From: Metabacillus sp. FJAT-52054
GTDB taxonomy: Bacteria > Bacillota > Bacilli > Bacillales > Bacillaceae
Direction: 5' to 3'
Assembly (NCBI RefSeq): GCF_037201815.1
Contig: NZ_CP147407.1
Coordinates: 496,001 to 560,000 of the forward strand
Length of the DNA: 64,000 nucleotides
Position 1 is the first letter of the stretch, and the number at the start of each line of letters is the position of its first letter. The notes beneath the pieces are model-generated. The model made no database searches. It saw only the letters and a program-made list of their open reading frames with translations, and had not been told where the DNA came from. The translations under genes were made by a program, and so were the position numbers. This document shows positions 7,718 through 16,803 of this stretch, piece after piece.

Positions 7718-9853
7718 ATGCTTCAACAGGCACGGTCACTGCTCGAAAAGCACTACGGATATTCATCATTCCGGAACGGGCAGGAGCAGGCGATTCAATC
7801 AGTGCTCGAAGGAAACGATACGCTTTGCGTCATGCCCACAGGGGGAGGGAAGTCCATTTGCTATCAGATTCCTGCCCTCATGTTTCAAGGAACGTCGGTG
7901 GTCATTTCTCCGCTCATTTCCCTGATGAAGGATCAGGTGGATGCGCTTTTGCAAGCGGGCATTCCAGCGGCATACATAAACAGTTCGCTTTCTGCAGCGG
8001 ATGTTCATGAACGCATGATGAAAGCGAAGCAGGGGGAATACCGGATGCTTTATATCGCTCCCGAGCGTCTTGAATCCTATGAGTTTATGAATCAGCTGAT
8101 GGAGCTTTCCATTCCGCTTGTCGCTGTGGATGAAGCACACTGTATTTCGCAGTGGGGCCACGATTTCCGTCCAAGCTATCAGCGGATTCAGCGAATGATC
8201 ACCCAGCTTCCTGTCAAACCGGTGGTGATGGCTCTGACAGCAACCGCAACCCCTAAAGTTCGCGAGGATATTTGCCAGTCCCTGAATATCGATGAAGATC
8301 ACTCCATCCTGACCGGTTTCGCACGGGAGAATCTATCTTTTTCCGTCGTTAAAGGACAGGACCGTCTTCCCTTTTTAAAGGATTTTCTGAAAAAAAATGA
8401 AACAGAATCAGGCATCATCTATGCGGCAACAAGAAAAAATGTGGACCAACTCCATGATCTATTAAACAAAAACGGAATTCGTGTTTCGAAATATCATGCC
8501 GGGATGAGCGATGAGGACAGAATAAGCGGCCAGGAGGATTTTCTTCTCGACCGGACGTCCGTTATGGTGGCAACCTCAGCGTTTGGAATGGGAATCGATA
8601 AATCCAACATCCGGTATGTCGTCCATTATCAGCTTCCTAAAAACATGGAAAGCTATTATCAGGAAGCTGGCCGTGCCGGACGGGACGGACTTGATAGTGA
8701 ATGCATTCTTCTCTACTCCCCGCAGGACGTTCAGGTTCAGCGGTTTCTCATTGATCAGTCAAGCGACCGGATGCGCATGCCGCAGGAGCTCGAGAAGCTT
8801 CAGCTTATGGTGGATTATTGCCATACGGAAAACTGTCTGCAGAGGAAAATTGTTCAGTATTTCAGTGAGATGGACATGCCCCCATGCGGCCGCTGCGGAA
8901 ACTGTACGGATTCGAGAGAGAGCCGGGACGTGACAAAAGAGGCGCAAATGGTGCTGTCCTGTGTAATCCGTATGGGGCAGAAGCGTTTTGGAAAAGCACT
9001 TGTTGCACAGGTGCTAACCGGTTCTCAAAATAGAAAGGTAATCGACCTTAGTCTTAACCAGCTTCCGACCTACGGAATCATGAAGGATAAAAGTGCAAAG
9101 GAAGTTACCTCATTTATTGAATTCCTTATTTCTCAGGATCTAATCGGAGTGGAGCATGGCACGTATCCACTGATTTATGTGAATCCGGGCGGCAAGGACG
9201 TACTAATGGGGAACATGCCTGTTCAGAGGAAAGAGGCTGTACAGACGAAGACGCTTGCTGCAGGAGATCCGCTGTTCGAGGAGCTGCGTGCAGTAAGGAA
9301 ATCGCTGGCGGAACAGGAAAAAGTGCCGCCGTTCGTTATTTTTTCAGATACGGCTTTAAAGGATATGTGTGTAAAGCAGCCTGAAACCGAGGAGGCATTC
9401 CTACGGGTTTCAGGTGTAGGACAGCATAAAGCTGACAAGTACGGGAAGGCATTTATTCAAGCGATTTTCCAGTTTAAAGAACAGAATCCGGAGTACAAAA
9501 GCGAGCTGGCAGAGGATGCCCCACCTAAAAAAACCATACGCAAACTGACTGGTAACTCACACTTGGAAACCCTGCAGATGTTTAAAGAGGGAAAAGAACT
9601 CAAGGACATTGCTGAAGAAAGGGAAATCTCCATCCAAACGGTTGAGAACCATTTGCTTAAATGCTTAGAAGCAGGAGAAATCATTCAGCATGAAGAATTC
9701 GTTCCATTGAAGTACAGGGAGCAGATTGAACAAGCCATTCAGGAGGCGGGCACGGATCGGCTTAAACCAATTAAAGAGCTTCTCCCGGAAGAGATCAGCT
9801 ATTTTATGATTAAAGCCTTTCTTGTTTTGAAAAAAGCGGAGCCTGCACAATAG
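7718..9853 (+). CDS. recQ: ATP-dependent DNA helicase RecQ
   Basis: This 3'-5' superfamily 2 helicase acts in recombination and fork repair. Walker A is GGGKS (residues 42-46), motif II is DEAH (138-141) followed by the aromatic-rich loop CISQWGHDF, and motif VI is QEAGRAGRDG. Next comes the RQC region with its zinc cysteines (CHTENCLQRK, CGRCGNC). An HRDC domain (VPPFVIFSDTALKDM) covers about residues 515-590, and a helicase-associated helix-turn-helix domain lies at the C-terminus. At 711 residues it is longer than B. subtilis RecQ because of that last domain. The start is supported by a purine-rich site ending in AAGGC. A small monooxygenase gene follows after 13 nt. Confidence 0.95.
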   Translation: MLQQARSLLEKHYGYSSFRNGQEQAIQSVLEGNDTLCVMPTGGGKSICYQIPALMFQGTSVVISPLISLMKDQVDALLQAGIPAAYINSSLSAADVHERMMKAKQGEYRMLYIAPERLESYEFMNQLMELSIPLVAVDEAHCISQWGHDFRPSYQRIQRMITQLPVKPVVMALTATATPKVREDICQSLNIDEDHSILTGFARENLSFSVVKGQDRLPFLKDFLKKNETESGIIYAATRKNVDQLHDLLNKNGIRVSKYHAGMSDEDRISGQEDFLLDRTSVMVATSAFGMGIDKSNIRYVVHYQLPKNMESYYQEAGRAGRDGLDSECILLYSPQDVQVQRFLIDQSSDRMRMPQELEKLQLMVDYCHTENCLQRKIVQYFSEMDMPPCGRCGNCTDSRESRDVTKEAQMVLSCVIRMGQKRFGKALVAQVLTGSQNRKVIDLSLNQLPTYGIMKDKSAKEVTSFIEFLISQDLIGVEHGTYPLIYVNPGGKDVLMGNMPVQRKEAVQTKTLAAGDPLFEELRAVRKSLAEQEKVPPFVIFSDTALKDMCVKQPETEEAFLRVSGVGQHKADKYGKAFIQAIFQFKEQNPEYKSELAEDAPPKKTIRKLTGNSHLETLQMFKEGKELKDIAEEREISIQTVENHLLKCLEAGEIIQHEEFVPLKYREQIEQAIQEAGTDRLKPIKELLPEEISYFMIKAFLVLKKAEPAQ

Positions 9854-9866
9854 CGGAGGGATGAAG

Positions 9867-10172
9867 ATGGACAGATTCGGTTTATTTGGAAAATTGACGG
9901 CAAAAGAAGGGCACGGTGCGCAGCTAGCCGCCATTCTTTTAGAAGCCTCACATGCAATGAAAGAAGTATCAGGCTGTGAACTGTATGTTGTCAGTACAGC
10001 TGAAAACGAACCCGATGCTGTCATGGTGTACGAAGTCTGGATCAATGAAGAAGCGCACAAGGCATCTCTGGCACTTGAGGCAACGCAAAATCTTATTATG
10101 CAGGCGAAGCCAATCATTGCAGGGATGGAAAGAATTAGTACTTTTAACCCGCTTGGGGGCAAGGGGCTTTAA
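9867..10172 (+). CDS. Antibiotic biosynthesis monooxygenase (ABM) domain protein
   Basis: The 101-residue protein is a dimeric ferredoxin-fold monooxygenase of the YgiN/putative quinol monooxygenase type. It has typical N-terminal (GLFGKLTAKEGHGAQLAAILLE) and middle (CELYVVS...AVMVYEVW) motifs. Such proteins oxidise quinols or act on small aromatics; the substrate here is not evident. I place the start at 9867, because GGAGGG (9855-9860) directly abuts the upstream ATG at 9861 and is correctly spaced only for the second ATG. It probably shares the recQ transcript. Confidence 0.85.
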   Translation: MDRFGLFGKLTAKEGHGAQLAAILLEASHAMKEVSGCELYVVSTAENEPDAVMVYEVWINEEAHKASLALEATQNLIMQAKPIIAGMERISTFNPLGGKGL

Positions 10173-10214
10173 TACGGCTTCTTTATCTGTATGAATAGTC
10201 TTACTAACTTAAAA

Positions 10215-10250
10215 CAGGGAGACGCATTCAAAGCGTTTCCCTGCTTTAGT
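10215..10250 (+). terminator. Terminator after the recQ-monooxygenase pair
   Basis: CAGGGAGACGC (10215-10225) pairs with GCGTTTCCCTG (10233-10243), followed by CTTTAGTT. The T tract is short. The rest of the ~300-base gap up to 10477 holds only the TetR operator. Confidence 0.6.
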
Positions 10251-10437
10251 TCGAAGTATGAGTCATGCTGATTGAAGCTGTAGGGTGACATTCCTGCAGC
10301 AGAAAACAGCCAATACCGATCCAATTTAAAAGCCAAAGGATCCTTTGAGAAGGGACTTTCTGGAAAGTTTCTATTAAATGGATAAATTGTGACAGCTTTC
10401 ACTAATAGTGGACATACTGTAAACAAATCGTTATGAT

Positions 10438-10455
10438 ATTGAATGAACATTCAAT
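10438..10455. promoter_or_regulatory. Putative TetR operator 1
   Basis: ATTGAATGAACATTCAAT has 8-bp inverted arms around a 2-bp centre and sits just before the tetR ribosome site. A near-identical site occurs at 11061-11076. Together they suggest autoregulation plus control of the reductase gene. Confidence 0.7.
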
Positions 10456-10477
10456 CAAGAAAGAGGGGATTCACTGC

Positions 10478-11047
10478 TTGGGCCAAACAGAAGGAAAACA
10501 TGGCTCTATCCTGAGAGCTACCTTGGAGCTGATTTCTGAACATGGGTTTCATGGGACTTCCATGTCAAAGGTAGCGAAAAAGGCAGGGGTAAGCGCAGGG
10601 ATTATCTATCATTATTTCAGCAATAAAGATGAACTGATCAATGAATTATATATTGGAGTAAAACGGGATTTTTCGGAGATGATTATTAAGAGGCTGGATG
10701 AAAGCCAGTCCCTGAGAAAGCAGATCCGGGAGCTTGTGAAAAGCACGATTGAAGTGTCTGTCCGCCGTCCGGAGGAGATGCTGTTTATGGAGCAGTTTTT
10801 GCAATCGCCATACAATCGCCCCCAAATTCAGGATACCGTTAATACATACTACGAACCCATTATGAATGTCTTTAATAAAGCAAAACAGGAACAAATCATC
10901 AAGCCCCTTCCTGATCCGGTTATTTTCGCCCTTACGCTGGATGTCGCTGTTTCCCTCGCAAAACAGCATGCTGCAGGGTCGCTTCACATGGATGAAGAGC
11001 TGATTGAAAAAGTGACGGAGGCTTGCTGGGAATCGATAAGACAATAA
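10478..11047 (+). CDS. TetR/AcrR family transcriptional regulator
   Basis: The protein has 189 residues. The N-terminal HTH is complete (ATLELISEHGFHGTSMSKVAKKAGVSAGIIYHYFSNKDELINELY) and the C-terminal ligand domain is helical. I use the TTG at 10478, 9 nt after AAGAGGGG (10461-10468). The longer frame starting at 10433 runs through the operator palindrome and is unlikely to be translated. Matching palindromes before this gene and before the next gene point to a repressor of both. The ligand is unknown; relatives often sense fatty acids, aldehydes or drugs. Confidence 0.88.
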   Translation: MGQTEGKHGSILRATLELISEHGFHGTSMSKVAKKAGVSAGIIYHYFSNKDELINELYIGVKRDFSEMIIKRLDESQSLRKQIRELVKSTIEVSVRRPEEMLFMEQFLQSPYNRPQIQDTVNTYYEPIMNVFNKAKQEQIIKPLPDPVIFALTLDVAVSLAKQHAAGSLHMDEELIEKVTEACWESIRQ

Positions 11048-11060
11048 CATTTAGAATTAG

Positions 11061-11076
11061 TTGAATGAACGTTCAA
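11061..11076. promoter_or_regulatory. Putative TetR operator 2
   Basis: TTGAATGAACGTTCAA differs from operator 1 by one base and lies 28 bp before the reductase start. Confidence 0.7.
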
Positions 11077-11103
11077 TGTATGAATGAAATGAGGAAATAA
11101 ATA

Positions 11104-12135
11104 ATGAAAAAAACAGTACTGGTTACAGGAGGAACAGGCTATGTTGCTTCATGGCTTGTAAAAGAACTGCTGGAGGACGGACACAACGTCAGAATTACGG
11201 TTCGCGATCAATCAAAAACGGCGAATTACAGCCATCTGCTTGCAGTGGAGAAAAATTCGACAGGGAGTCTTCAGGTTTATCAAGCGAATCTGCTCAGAGA
11301 AGGAAGCTTTGATGAAGCCGTTGACGGCTGCGAATATGTCTTCCACACGGCTTCTCCCTTTTTCATCAGCGGGTTCCGTGATGCCAGAGTAGACTTGATT
11401 AAGCCTGCTCAAGAAGGTACTCGCAACGTTCTTGGTTCTGTAAATAAGTTTGATTCAGTTAGAAGAGTGATCCTGACAAGCAGTGCTGTAGCCATTTTCG
11501 GCGATAACGCCGATATGGACGGGAAGCCGGCTTTTACGGAAAGAGACTGGAACACAACGAGCTCAGTCACCCACCAGCCATACAGCTATTCAAAGACGAT
11601 TGCGGAAAAAGAGGCTTGGGAGCTGGCCGAAAAACAAGACAGATGGGACTTGATTACGATTAATCCTACCTTCGTTCTTGGACCGTCACTCGCAAAACGA
11701 ACCGATTCCACAAGCATTGCGACCATTCTTGATTTGCTGAAAGGGAAATACAAAACCGGTGTGCCGCGCCTTGTAAATGGGGTTGTCGATGTCAGGGATG
11801 TCGCCAAAGCACATAAGCTTGCCGCGTTTATGAACACAGCCTCCGGGCGTTTTCTGCTTTCCAATGAAGAAGCGACCCTGCTTGATATGGCGAAGGTGCT
11901 GGAAAAGAACTTTCCTAAGCTATATCCTCTTCCAAAATGGGAAGTCCCGAAGCCGCTCATATGGCTGCTGGCACCAAAAATCGGACTGACTCGCCCCTAT
12001 GTCTCCAAAAACGTTGGAATCCCGGCAAAGTTTGACCACAGTAAAAGCGTGCGTGAGCTAGGCATGACTTACCGCAGCCTTGAAACCACGCTCATTGATC
12101 AGAAAGAGCAAATGGATGAAGATGGATTAATATGA
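11104..12135 (+). CDS. NAD(P)-dependent aldehyde reductase (extended SDR, dihydroflavonol reductase-like)
   Basis: The nucleotide-binding motif GGTGYVAS lies at residues 9-16, and the active site Tyr and Lys are in YSYSKTIAEKEAW. Overall similarity is to the 4-dihydromethyltrisporate/dihydroflavonol reductase group of extended SDRs, which reduce aldehydes or ketones with NADPH. The 343-residue length is normal for the group. It follows the tetR gene by 56 bp and has its own copy of the TetR operator, so it is probably the regulator's main target, perhaps detoxifying the inducing aldehyde. A long hairpin terminator follows. Confidence 0.88.
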   Translation: MKKTVLVTGGTGYVASWLVKELLEDGHNVRITVRDQSKTANYSHLLAVEKNSTGSLQVYQANLLREGSFDEAVDGCEYVFHTASPFFISGFRDARVDLIKPAQEGTRNVLGSVNKFDSVRRVILTSSAVAIFGDNADMDGKPAFTERDWNTTSSVTHQPYSYSKTIAEKEAWELAEKQDRWDLITINPTFVLGPSLAKRTDSTSIATILDLLKGKYKTGVPRLVNGVVDVRDVAKAHKLAAFMNTASGRFLLSNEEATLLDMAKVLEKNFPKLYPLPKWEVPKPLIWLLAPKIGLTRPYVSKNVGIPAKFDHSKSVRELGMTYRSLETTLIDQKEQMDEDGLI

Positions 12136-12186
12136 AAAAGGATGGGATTCAAACAGTTCAAGCTGTGCTGAATTCCATCCTTTTTG
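12135..12186. terminator. Terminator between the reductase and RDD genes
   Basis: AAAAAGGATGG (12135-12145) pairs with CCATCCTTTTT (12175-12185), with extra pairing inside. The A and T flanks suit both convergent genes. Confidence 0.85.
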
Positions 12187-12204
12187 CTAATTGAATGGTA
12201 AAGC

Positions 12205-12669
12205 TTATTTAAACGCTGCTTGTCCTGAAATCGGCTCCGCAACAGAGGAAGTGCGGCTTTTCACCACATACGTTTTTACCATCATGTCGTGCAGTGCTTG
12301 TTTCCGGCTGGTGAATCCGGCCATTATGAAACCTATATATAGTATGAGCGCGCTTACTGTAAAGGAAAGATATCTGAGGATTGACTTCCCAATCGTTAAT
12401 CTTCGACCATTTTCATTCACAATCTTCAATCCAAGCAGTTTTTTCCCTATGGTGCCCTGCCAGGAAGTTACCGGCATTATGATAAAGTAGGCAAGACCTG
12501 CAATGTATTCTGCTGCGTAAATCAAGATCACAGGAGTTATACTCTCCGGTGGTTCTCCAAAGATAATGGGCAAAAATGGAATATAAAAACAGGTAAATAA
12601 AATGACAAAATCGATTAGACTTGCCGCGAACCGAATCCAAAATCCTCCATACTTAACTGAGTTATCCAT
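12205..12669 (-). CDS. RDD family membrane protein
   Basis: The 154-residue protein has the family's Arg near the start (YGGFWIRFAASLIDFVI), three hydrophobic helices (about residues 12-35, 45-66 and 98-120), and the late HDMMVKTYVV motif. RDD proteins are small membrane proteins; some are implicated in Na+/H+ exchange or in compatible-solute handling, but most are uncharacterised. The gene stands alone and is convergent with the reductase gene. The 255 bp upstream of it, before yhgE, are AT-rich with no gene that I can support. Confidence 0.88.
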   Translation of the reverse strand: MDNSVKYGGFWIRFAASLIDFVILFTCFYIPFLPIIFGEPPESITPVILIYAAEYIAGLAYFIIMPVTSWQGTIGKKLLGLKIVNENGRRLTIGKSILRYLSFTVSALILYIGFIMAGFTSRKQALHDMMVKTYVVKSRTSSVAEPISGQAAFK

Positions 12670-12924
12670 GTCTTAATACTCTCATCCTTTCCTTTTTAGG
12701 TAATTATTTGAAATTACTGGGTTCATTTACTCTCACTATTCAAGGTATAAACTACTATAATTGTTATATTTATACTAAACTATTACATAACAGGAAATAA
12801 TTTTGTCCTCTATCATAAAACAGGCAGGAAAAACATTAAATATTCAGTATATTAAAGAGTAGCAGTGAATGAGTCCTTATTCACTTTTGCATATAGATAT
12901 TTAGATTGATAACGGGGGATGTGC

Positions 12925-15384
12925 ATGGGAAGATTTGAGGGGATGAAAGAAAGGCTTCAAAACGGAAACAGGAAAGGGATGCTGATTGCCCTGATTGCTG
13001 TTCTGCTCGTACCGCTTGTGTATGCAGCGGTCCTGCTTTCTTCAAGGTCGGGTCCATATGATCACTTGGATAACCTGCCAGTAGCTGTTGTGAACAAGGA
13101 TAAAGGAGCGGCTTCCGGGGAGCAGCAGATTCATGCAGGAGATGACTTAGTGGCGGAACTGAAGAAAAGCAGCAGTCTTGGCTGGGATTTTGTCAGCTCT
13201 GATGAGGCGGCTAAGGGACTGCAAGATCAATCCTACTACATGGTCATCGAAATTCCGGAAAATTTTTCGGAAAAAGTGACGACTGTATTGGGGGACAATC
13301 CGGAGGTGCCTGAGCTGCGCTACATTCAAAATGAAGGGCTCAGCTTTACAGCTGCTCAAATTACTAAGGGCGCTGCCGAAAAAATTAGAGAACAGCTGGG
13401 CGATACCATTACTAAAAACTATACGTCAAAGCTATTCGCACAGCTTGGGGAGGTTTCAGAGGGCTTCACAGCTGGCTCAGATGGTTCCAATCAAATTCTT
13501 ACAGGATCTGAAGAGCTTAAAAAAGGGACAGGCCAGATTCTGGATTCTCTAACAGTCAAGTCTGCGGATATAGCAGCACTGGCTGATGGATCGAAAAAGC
13601 TGGAAGCGGGCTCGAAGGAGATGCTCGACTCCCTCAGTGTAAAACAGGGGAGCATATCTGAGCTTGCAGCGGGTACGAAACAGGTAAACGACGGAACAGG
13701 AACGCTGCTCCAATCCTTAACAGGGAAGTCCGGAGACATTGAAAAGCTCGCGGACGGCTCCAGGCAGGTGAAAGATGGAACAGGGCTGCTGTATCAATCA
13801 TTAAAGCAGGGCTCAGGGAAAATCGATCAGCTCGCAGCCGGAGCAGGTGAGGCGGCTAAAGGTGCTGGAAGCTTGAATGCTGGTGCAGCTCAAGTGCTTG
13901 AAGGGTTGAAGCAAACGGAAGCAGGAAGCGGTCAGCTGAAGGATGGACTCGCACTCCTTGCGCCGGGAAGCAGCGCAGCAGCGAAGGGCATGAGTGATTT
14001 GGACGCCGGAGCAGCCCAGGTATCTGCCGGTGCAAAGGGTCTTGCACAAGGATTGGAAGCGTACCTGGCTAAAAATCCTCAGCTGAAAACAGACCGTGAA
14101 TTTCTTACACTTCTTGAAACGAGTAAAATTGTAGCAGGCGGTACAGACAGCATCTCGAAAAATACGAAACTCCTGAAAGATGGCACCGCACAAGTAGCAG
14201 GCGGCGTCAAACAAGCGTCAGACGGAGCAAATGCTCTGGCAGCAGGCGTGACAAAACTGAAAGATGGACAAGCCCAGGTGAGCGGAGGGGCAGCAAAGCT
14301 TGCCGCCGGATCAAAAGCCATTGCAGATGGAAACCAGGCACTTTCTTCTTCCTGGAAAGAGCTTACCTCATCTGTTGCAAAATTGAATGCCGGGGCTTCA
14401 CAAGTAAGCGACGGAAACCAATCGGTTAACTCAGGCTGGAAAGAGATGAAGTCTGGAGTCTCAAAGCTGTATGGCGGTACACAAAAAATATACAGTGGAA
14501 ACACGGCAGTTGATGCTGGATGGAAGACCCTTACCGCAGGAGCGGGAGATCTTCATACGGGACTGGTTAAAGTCAGCGGCGGAAATGAAACGGTCAAGAA
14601 TGGCTGGAGCCAGCTGACAGACGGAGTCACAAAAGTTGACGCCGGCGTTCTGAAGCTGAAGGAAGGAAGCGGCCAGCTTGCAGACGGCCTCGCTAGCGGA
14701 GCCGAAAAAACTGGAAGCATTCAGGCAGGGGACGACAATATTTCCATGTTCGCCTCACCTGTAAAACTCGCATCAGAAAAGGTAAACGGATATGAATTTT
14801 ACCGTGATTCAACTGCACCTTATATATTGTCATTGGCCTTATTCGCGGGTATCTTGCTTCTTACTTTTGTAACCGATTTCAAAAAGCCTGCAGAAGCTTC
14901 AGGTATTGGCTGGTATGCAAGCAAGCTTGGCCAAATGGCGATTTTTGCCGTCATTCAGGCACTTGTCCTTTCAATTTTTACACTTGTCATTCTGCAGCTT
15001 CAAGTTGAAAACGCTTTCTTGTTTATTTTGTTCACGATTTTCGTCAGTCTTGTTTTCATGATCATCATCTTTGCCCTGACAGCTGTTGCAGGAAACATCG
15101 GCCGATTCCTTGCTTTTGTTCTGGTTGTTGCACAGATGACCACAACTGGAGCAAGCCTGCCGGTTATCCTGCTTCCTGAAGGAGTTCAGGCAATCAGCGG
15201 CTGGCTTCCATTCACTTATACGATTGCCGGTTTTAAAGCGGTTATCTCACTGGGTGATACAAATGTCCTTTGGGGAAATACAGGGGTATTGATTGGTTTT
15301 GCACTTGTATTTGGAATTCTTTCTGCCGTTTCAATTTTCCTTCCTGGACGTGCAGCGGATCAAAGTTCGGAGCTGCAGGCATAA
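12925..15384 (+). CDS. yhgE: YhgE/Pip domain membrane protein
   Basis: This 819-residue membrane protein has an N-terminal transmembrane helix (~residues 20-40), and a Pip domain (LPVAVVNKDKGA). A long extracellular stalk of repeated ~11-residue L..GA..L..G units (SDG, AAG and KDG turns) covers residues ~180-600, and a C-terminal ABC-2-like block has five to six helices. Relatives include YhgE, the lactococcal phage infection protein Pip, and type VII secretion subunit EsaA; some serve as phage receptors. The start at 12925 is preferred over 12919 because GGGGGA abuts the first ATG. A tight terminator follows. No ABC ATPase gene is adjacent. Confidence 0.9.
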   Translation: MGRFEGMKERLQNGNRKGMLIALIAVLLVPLVYAAVLLSSRSGPYDHLDNLPVAVVNKDKGAASGEQQIHAGDDLVAELKKSSSLGWDFVSSDEAAKGLQDQSYYMVIEIPENFSEKVTTVLGDNPEVPELRYIQNEGLSFTAAQITKGAAEKIREQLGDTITKNYTSKLFAQLGEVSEGFTAGSDGSNQILTGSEELKKGTGQILDSLTVKSADIAALADGSKKLEAGSKEMLDSLSVKQGSISELAAGTKQVNDGTGTLLQSLTGKSGDIEKLADGSRQVKDGTGLLYQSLKQGSGKIDQLAAGAGEAAKGAGSLNAGAAQVLEGLKQTEAGSGQLKDGLALLAPGSSAAAKGMSDLDAGAAQVSAGAKGLAQGLEAYLAKNPQLKTDREFLTLLETSKIVAGGTDSISKNTKLLKDGTAQVAGGVKQASDGANALAAGVTKLKDGQAQVSGGAAKLAAGSKAIADGNQALSSSWKELTSSVAKLNAGASQVSDGNQSVNSGWKEMKSGVSKLYGGTQKIYSGNTAVDAGWKTLTAGAGDLHTGLVKVSGGNETVKNGWSQLTDGVTKVDAGVLKLKEGSGQLADGLASGAEKTGSIQAGDDNISMFASPVKLASEKVNGYEFYRDSTAPYILSLALFAGILLLTFVTDFKKPAEASGIGWYASKLGQMAIFAVIQALVLSIFTLVILQLQVENAFLFILFTIFVSLVFMIIIFALTAVAGNIGRFLAFVLVVAQMTTTGASLPVILLPEGVQAISGWLPFTYTIAGFKAVISLGDTNVLWGNTGVLIGFALVFGILSAVSIFLPGRAADQSSELQA

Positions 15385-15393
15385 GATAAAGAG

Positions 15394-15422
15394 AGAACCA
15401 GTTTTCGGACTGGTTCTTTTAT
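15394..15422 (+). terminator. Terminator after yhgE
   Basis: AGAACCAGT (15394-15402) pairs with ACTGGTTCT (15409-15417), with a 6-nt loop and a following T tract. Confidence 0.85.
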
Positions 15423-15430
15423 TATTTAGA

Positions 15431-15561
15431 TCTGTTAAACTTGGCTGTTCCGCTGCAAGCATCCGCTTATCCTTGGGCGGATGGTGAGCCGGAGTCTCAT
15501 GTGTCCCGCTGCCCTCGCAGAAAGTCTCACACTAACAGGTGTTTAAAAACATAATGCCAGC
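15431..15561 (-). repeat. Long imperfect-palindrome repeat, degenerate inverted copy
   Basis: In reverse orientation this matches the elements at 7434-7615 and 25976-26153. Shared blocks are TGTTAAACTTGGCTG, GGTGAGCC..GAGTCTCA, TGTCCCGCTGC and AACAGGTGTTTAAAAA. The centre is deleted or diverged. It lies between the yhgE terminator and the end of the Lrp gene. Confidence 0.75.
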
Positions 15562-15999
15562 CTATTCTTTAAACCGGAATGCCGTCTCCACTTCGGAGAA
15601 AACGATGTGTGTGATGGTTTGAGCGAGGCTGGAAATACCGTCTATAAACTCCTCCGTTTTTTGGAGAGTTTCAAAATGCACTTTTAGCATAAAGCAGGCG
15701 TTACCTGCAATCCGGTGGCAAAACTCTACATTCGTAAGGCTTTCAATATGACGTCTGAAACGACTGTATTCCCCGTTTTTGATAACTGCTTCTATGATGC
15801 AGCTGATCGGATATCCTGCTTTGCCATAATCAATATCCAATGTATAGCCCCTGATAATGCCGTATGATTCCATTTGCTTAATGCGTTCAGAAACAGCGGG
15901 AGAGGACATCCCGATGTTTCTGCCGAGTTCTCTCATGGAAATCCGGCTGTTCTTGTTTAATTCATTTAATAGTTTTCGGTCTATGTCATCAATTTTCAT
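15562..15999 (-). CDS. Lrp/AsnC family transcriptional regulator
   Basis: The 145-residue protein starts with the family's DDIDRKLLNELNKNSRISMRELG helix-turn-helix and has a C-terminal ligand-binding RAM domain (FCHRIAGNACFMLKVHFETLQKTEEFIDGI). It binds an amino acid or related small molecule and regulates transport or metabolism. It is divergent from the AhpD-like gene across a 117-bp gap, which makes that gene its likely target (inference). A second, different Lrp regulator lies at 20785-21243. Confidence 0.9.
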   Translation of the reverse strand: MKIDDIDRKLLNELNKNSRISMRELGRNIGMSSPAVSERIKQMESYGIIRGYTLDIDYGKAGYPISCIIEAVIKNGEYSRFRRHIESLTNVEFCHRIAGNACFMLKVHFETLQKTEEFIDGISSLAQTITHIVFSEVETAFRFKE

Positions 16000-16116
16000 A
16001 CGTAAAGTATTTGCTCCTTTTTTGTATCTTTTAATCTGTTAATTATTCTTTTTACTTACAAACAGCATGTAATTCATCTTTAAGCTTATTTATCATTATG
16101 GAGAGGAGGAATGATG

Positions 16117-16542
16117 ATGACAACCATTAATTTTGCCCCAATTGGAGATACGCCCTTTCAAAAACTGCTTGGCCACAATTCAGAGATTATGAGACAGTGG
16201 ACAAGTCTTGGCGAAACACTTGAGGCGGACGGCGCCTTATCAGCCGAGTTAAAAGAACAAATTAGAAGAACGCTCGCACAGGAAAACGGCTGTGAATACT
16301 GCAAGGCAAAGGGTAAGCCCGATCCGGCTGAATTTGATGAGAAAACCTCTTTAGCAGCAGGATTTGCAGAAGTATTTCTAAAGCATAAAGGATCCATTCC
16401 GGAACCCGTTTTTGATGTAGTAAAAAAGGGTTTCACCGAGAAGGAAATAAGCGAGCTTTGTGCTTTTATCTGTTTTAGCACGGCTTCCCAATTTTTTGGA
16501 GCAATGATGGCGCTGAAGCCTTCGGAAGAGAAAGGACTTTGA
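16117..16542 (+). CDS. Carboxymuconolactone decarboxylase/AhpD-like protein
   Basis: The protein has about 141 residues and an alpha-helical AhpD fold. It contains a CEYC pair, the typical redox-active CxxC of the AhpD type, but lacks the usual downstream His in that motif. A role in peroxide or alkyl-halide redox chemistry is possible. Three consecutive ATG codons start at 16111. AGGAGGA ends at 16110, so the third ATG (16117) has the best spacing. The gene is divergent from the Lrp regulator gene. Confidence 0.8.
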   Translation: MTTINFAPIGDTPFQKLLGHNSEIMRQWTSLGETLEADGALSAELKEQIRRTLAQENGCEYCKAKGKPDPAEFDEKTSLAAGFAEVFLKHKGSIPEPVFDVVKKGFTEKEISELCAFICFSTASQFFGAMMALKPSEEKGL

Positions 16543-16735
16543 ATTATTTTAAAATCAAGTATGGGGGCATCGTTAAGCAGCTTTGAAGCAGAAATATTGG
16601 AGGCTTGAGAGCATGGAACACGCCTCTGCCATATGGCTATTTAGCACAAAATATACGCTCTGCCTGATCCACTAAGATGTGTATCATTAAGGGGCGTTAA
16701 CTCTCGGTTGAATGGAAAGTTTTTTCAAAAAAATG

Positions 16736-16764
16736 TTGCAGGCTTCAAAAAATGGTGATAATAT
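16736..16764 (+). promoter_or_regulatory. Predicted promoter of the S-box operon
   Basis: The -35 box TTGCAG (16736-16741) and -10 box TAATAT (16759-16764) are separated by exactly 17 bp. They lie about 40 bp before the riboswitch aptamer. The preceding ~190 bases (16543-16735) hold no gene that I can support. Confidence 0.6.
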
Positions 16765-16803
16765 TCAGCTCAGGAAATAAAATTTCATACTATTCAGATT
16801 GCA

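Noticed and set aside
16613..16675. 20-codon ORF after GGAGG between the AhpD-like gene and the riboswitch
   Set aside because: It is too short to judge, not linked to a terminator or attenuator, and no run of regulatory codons is seen.
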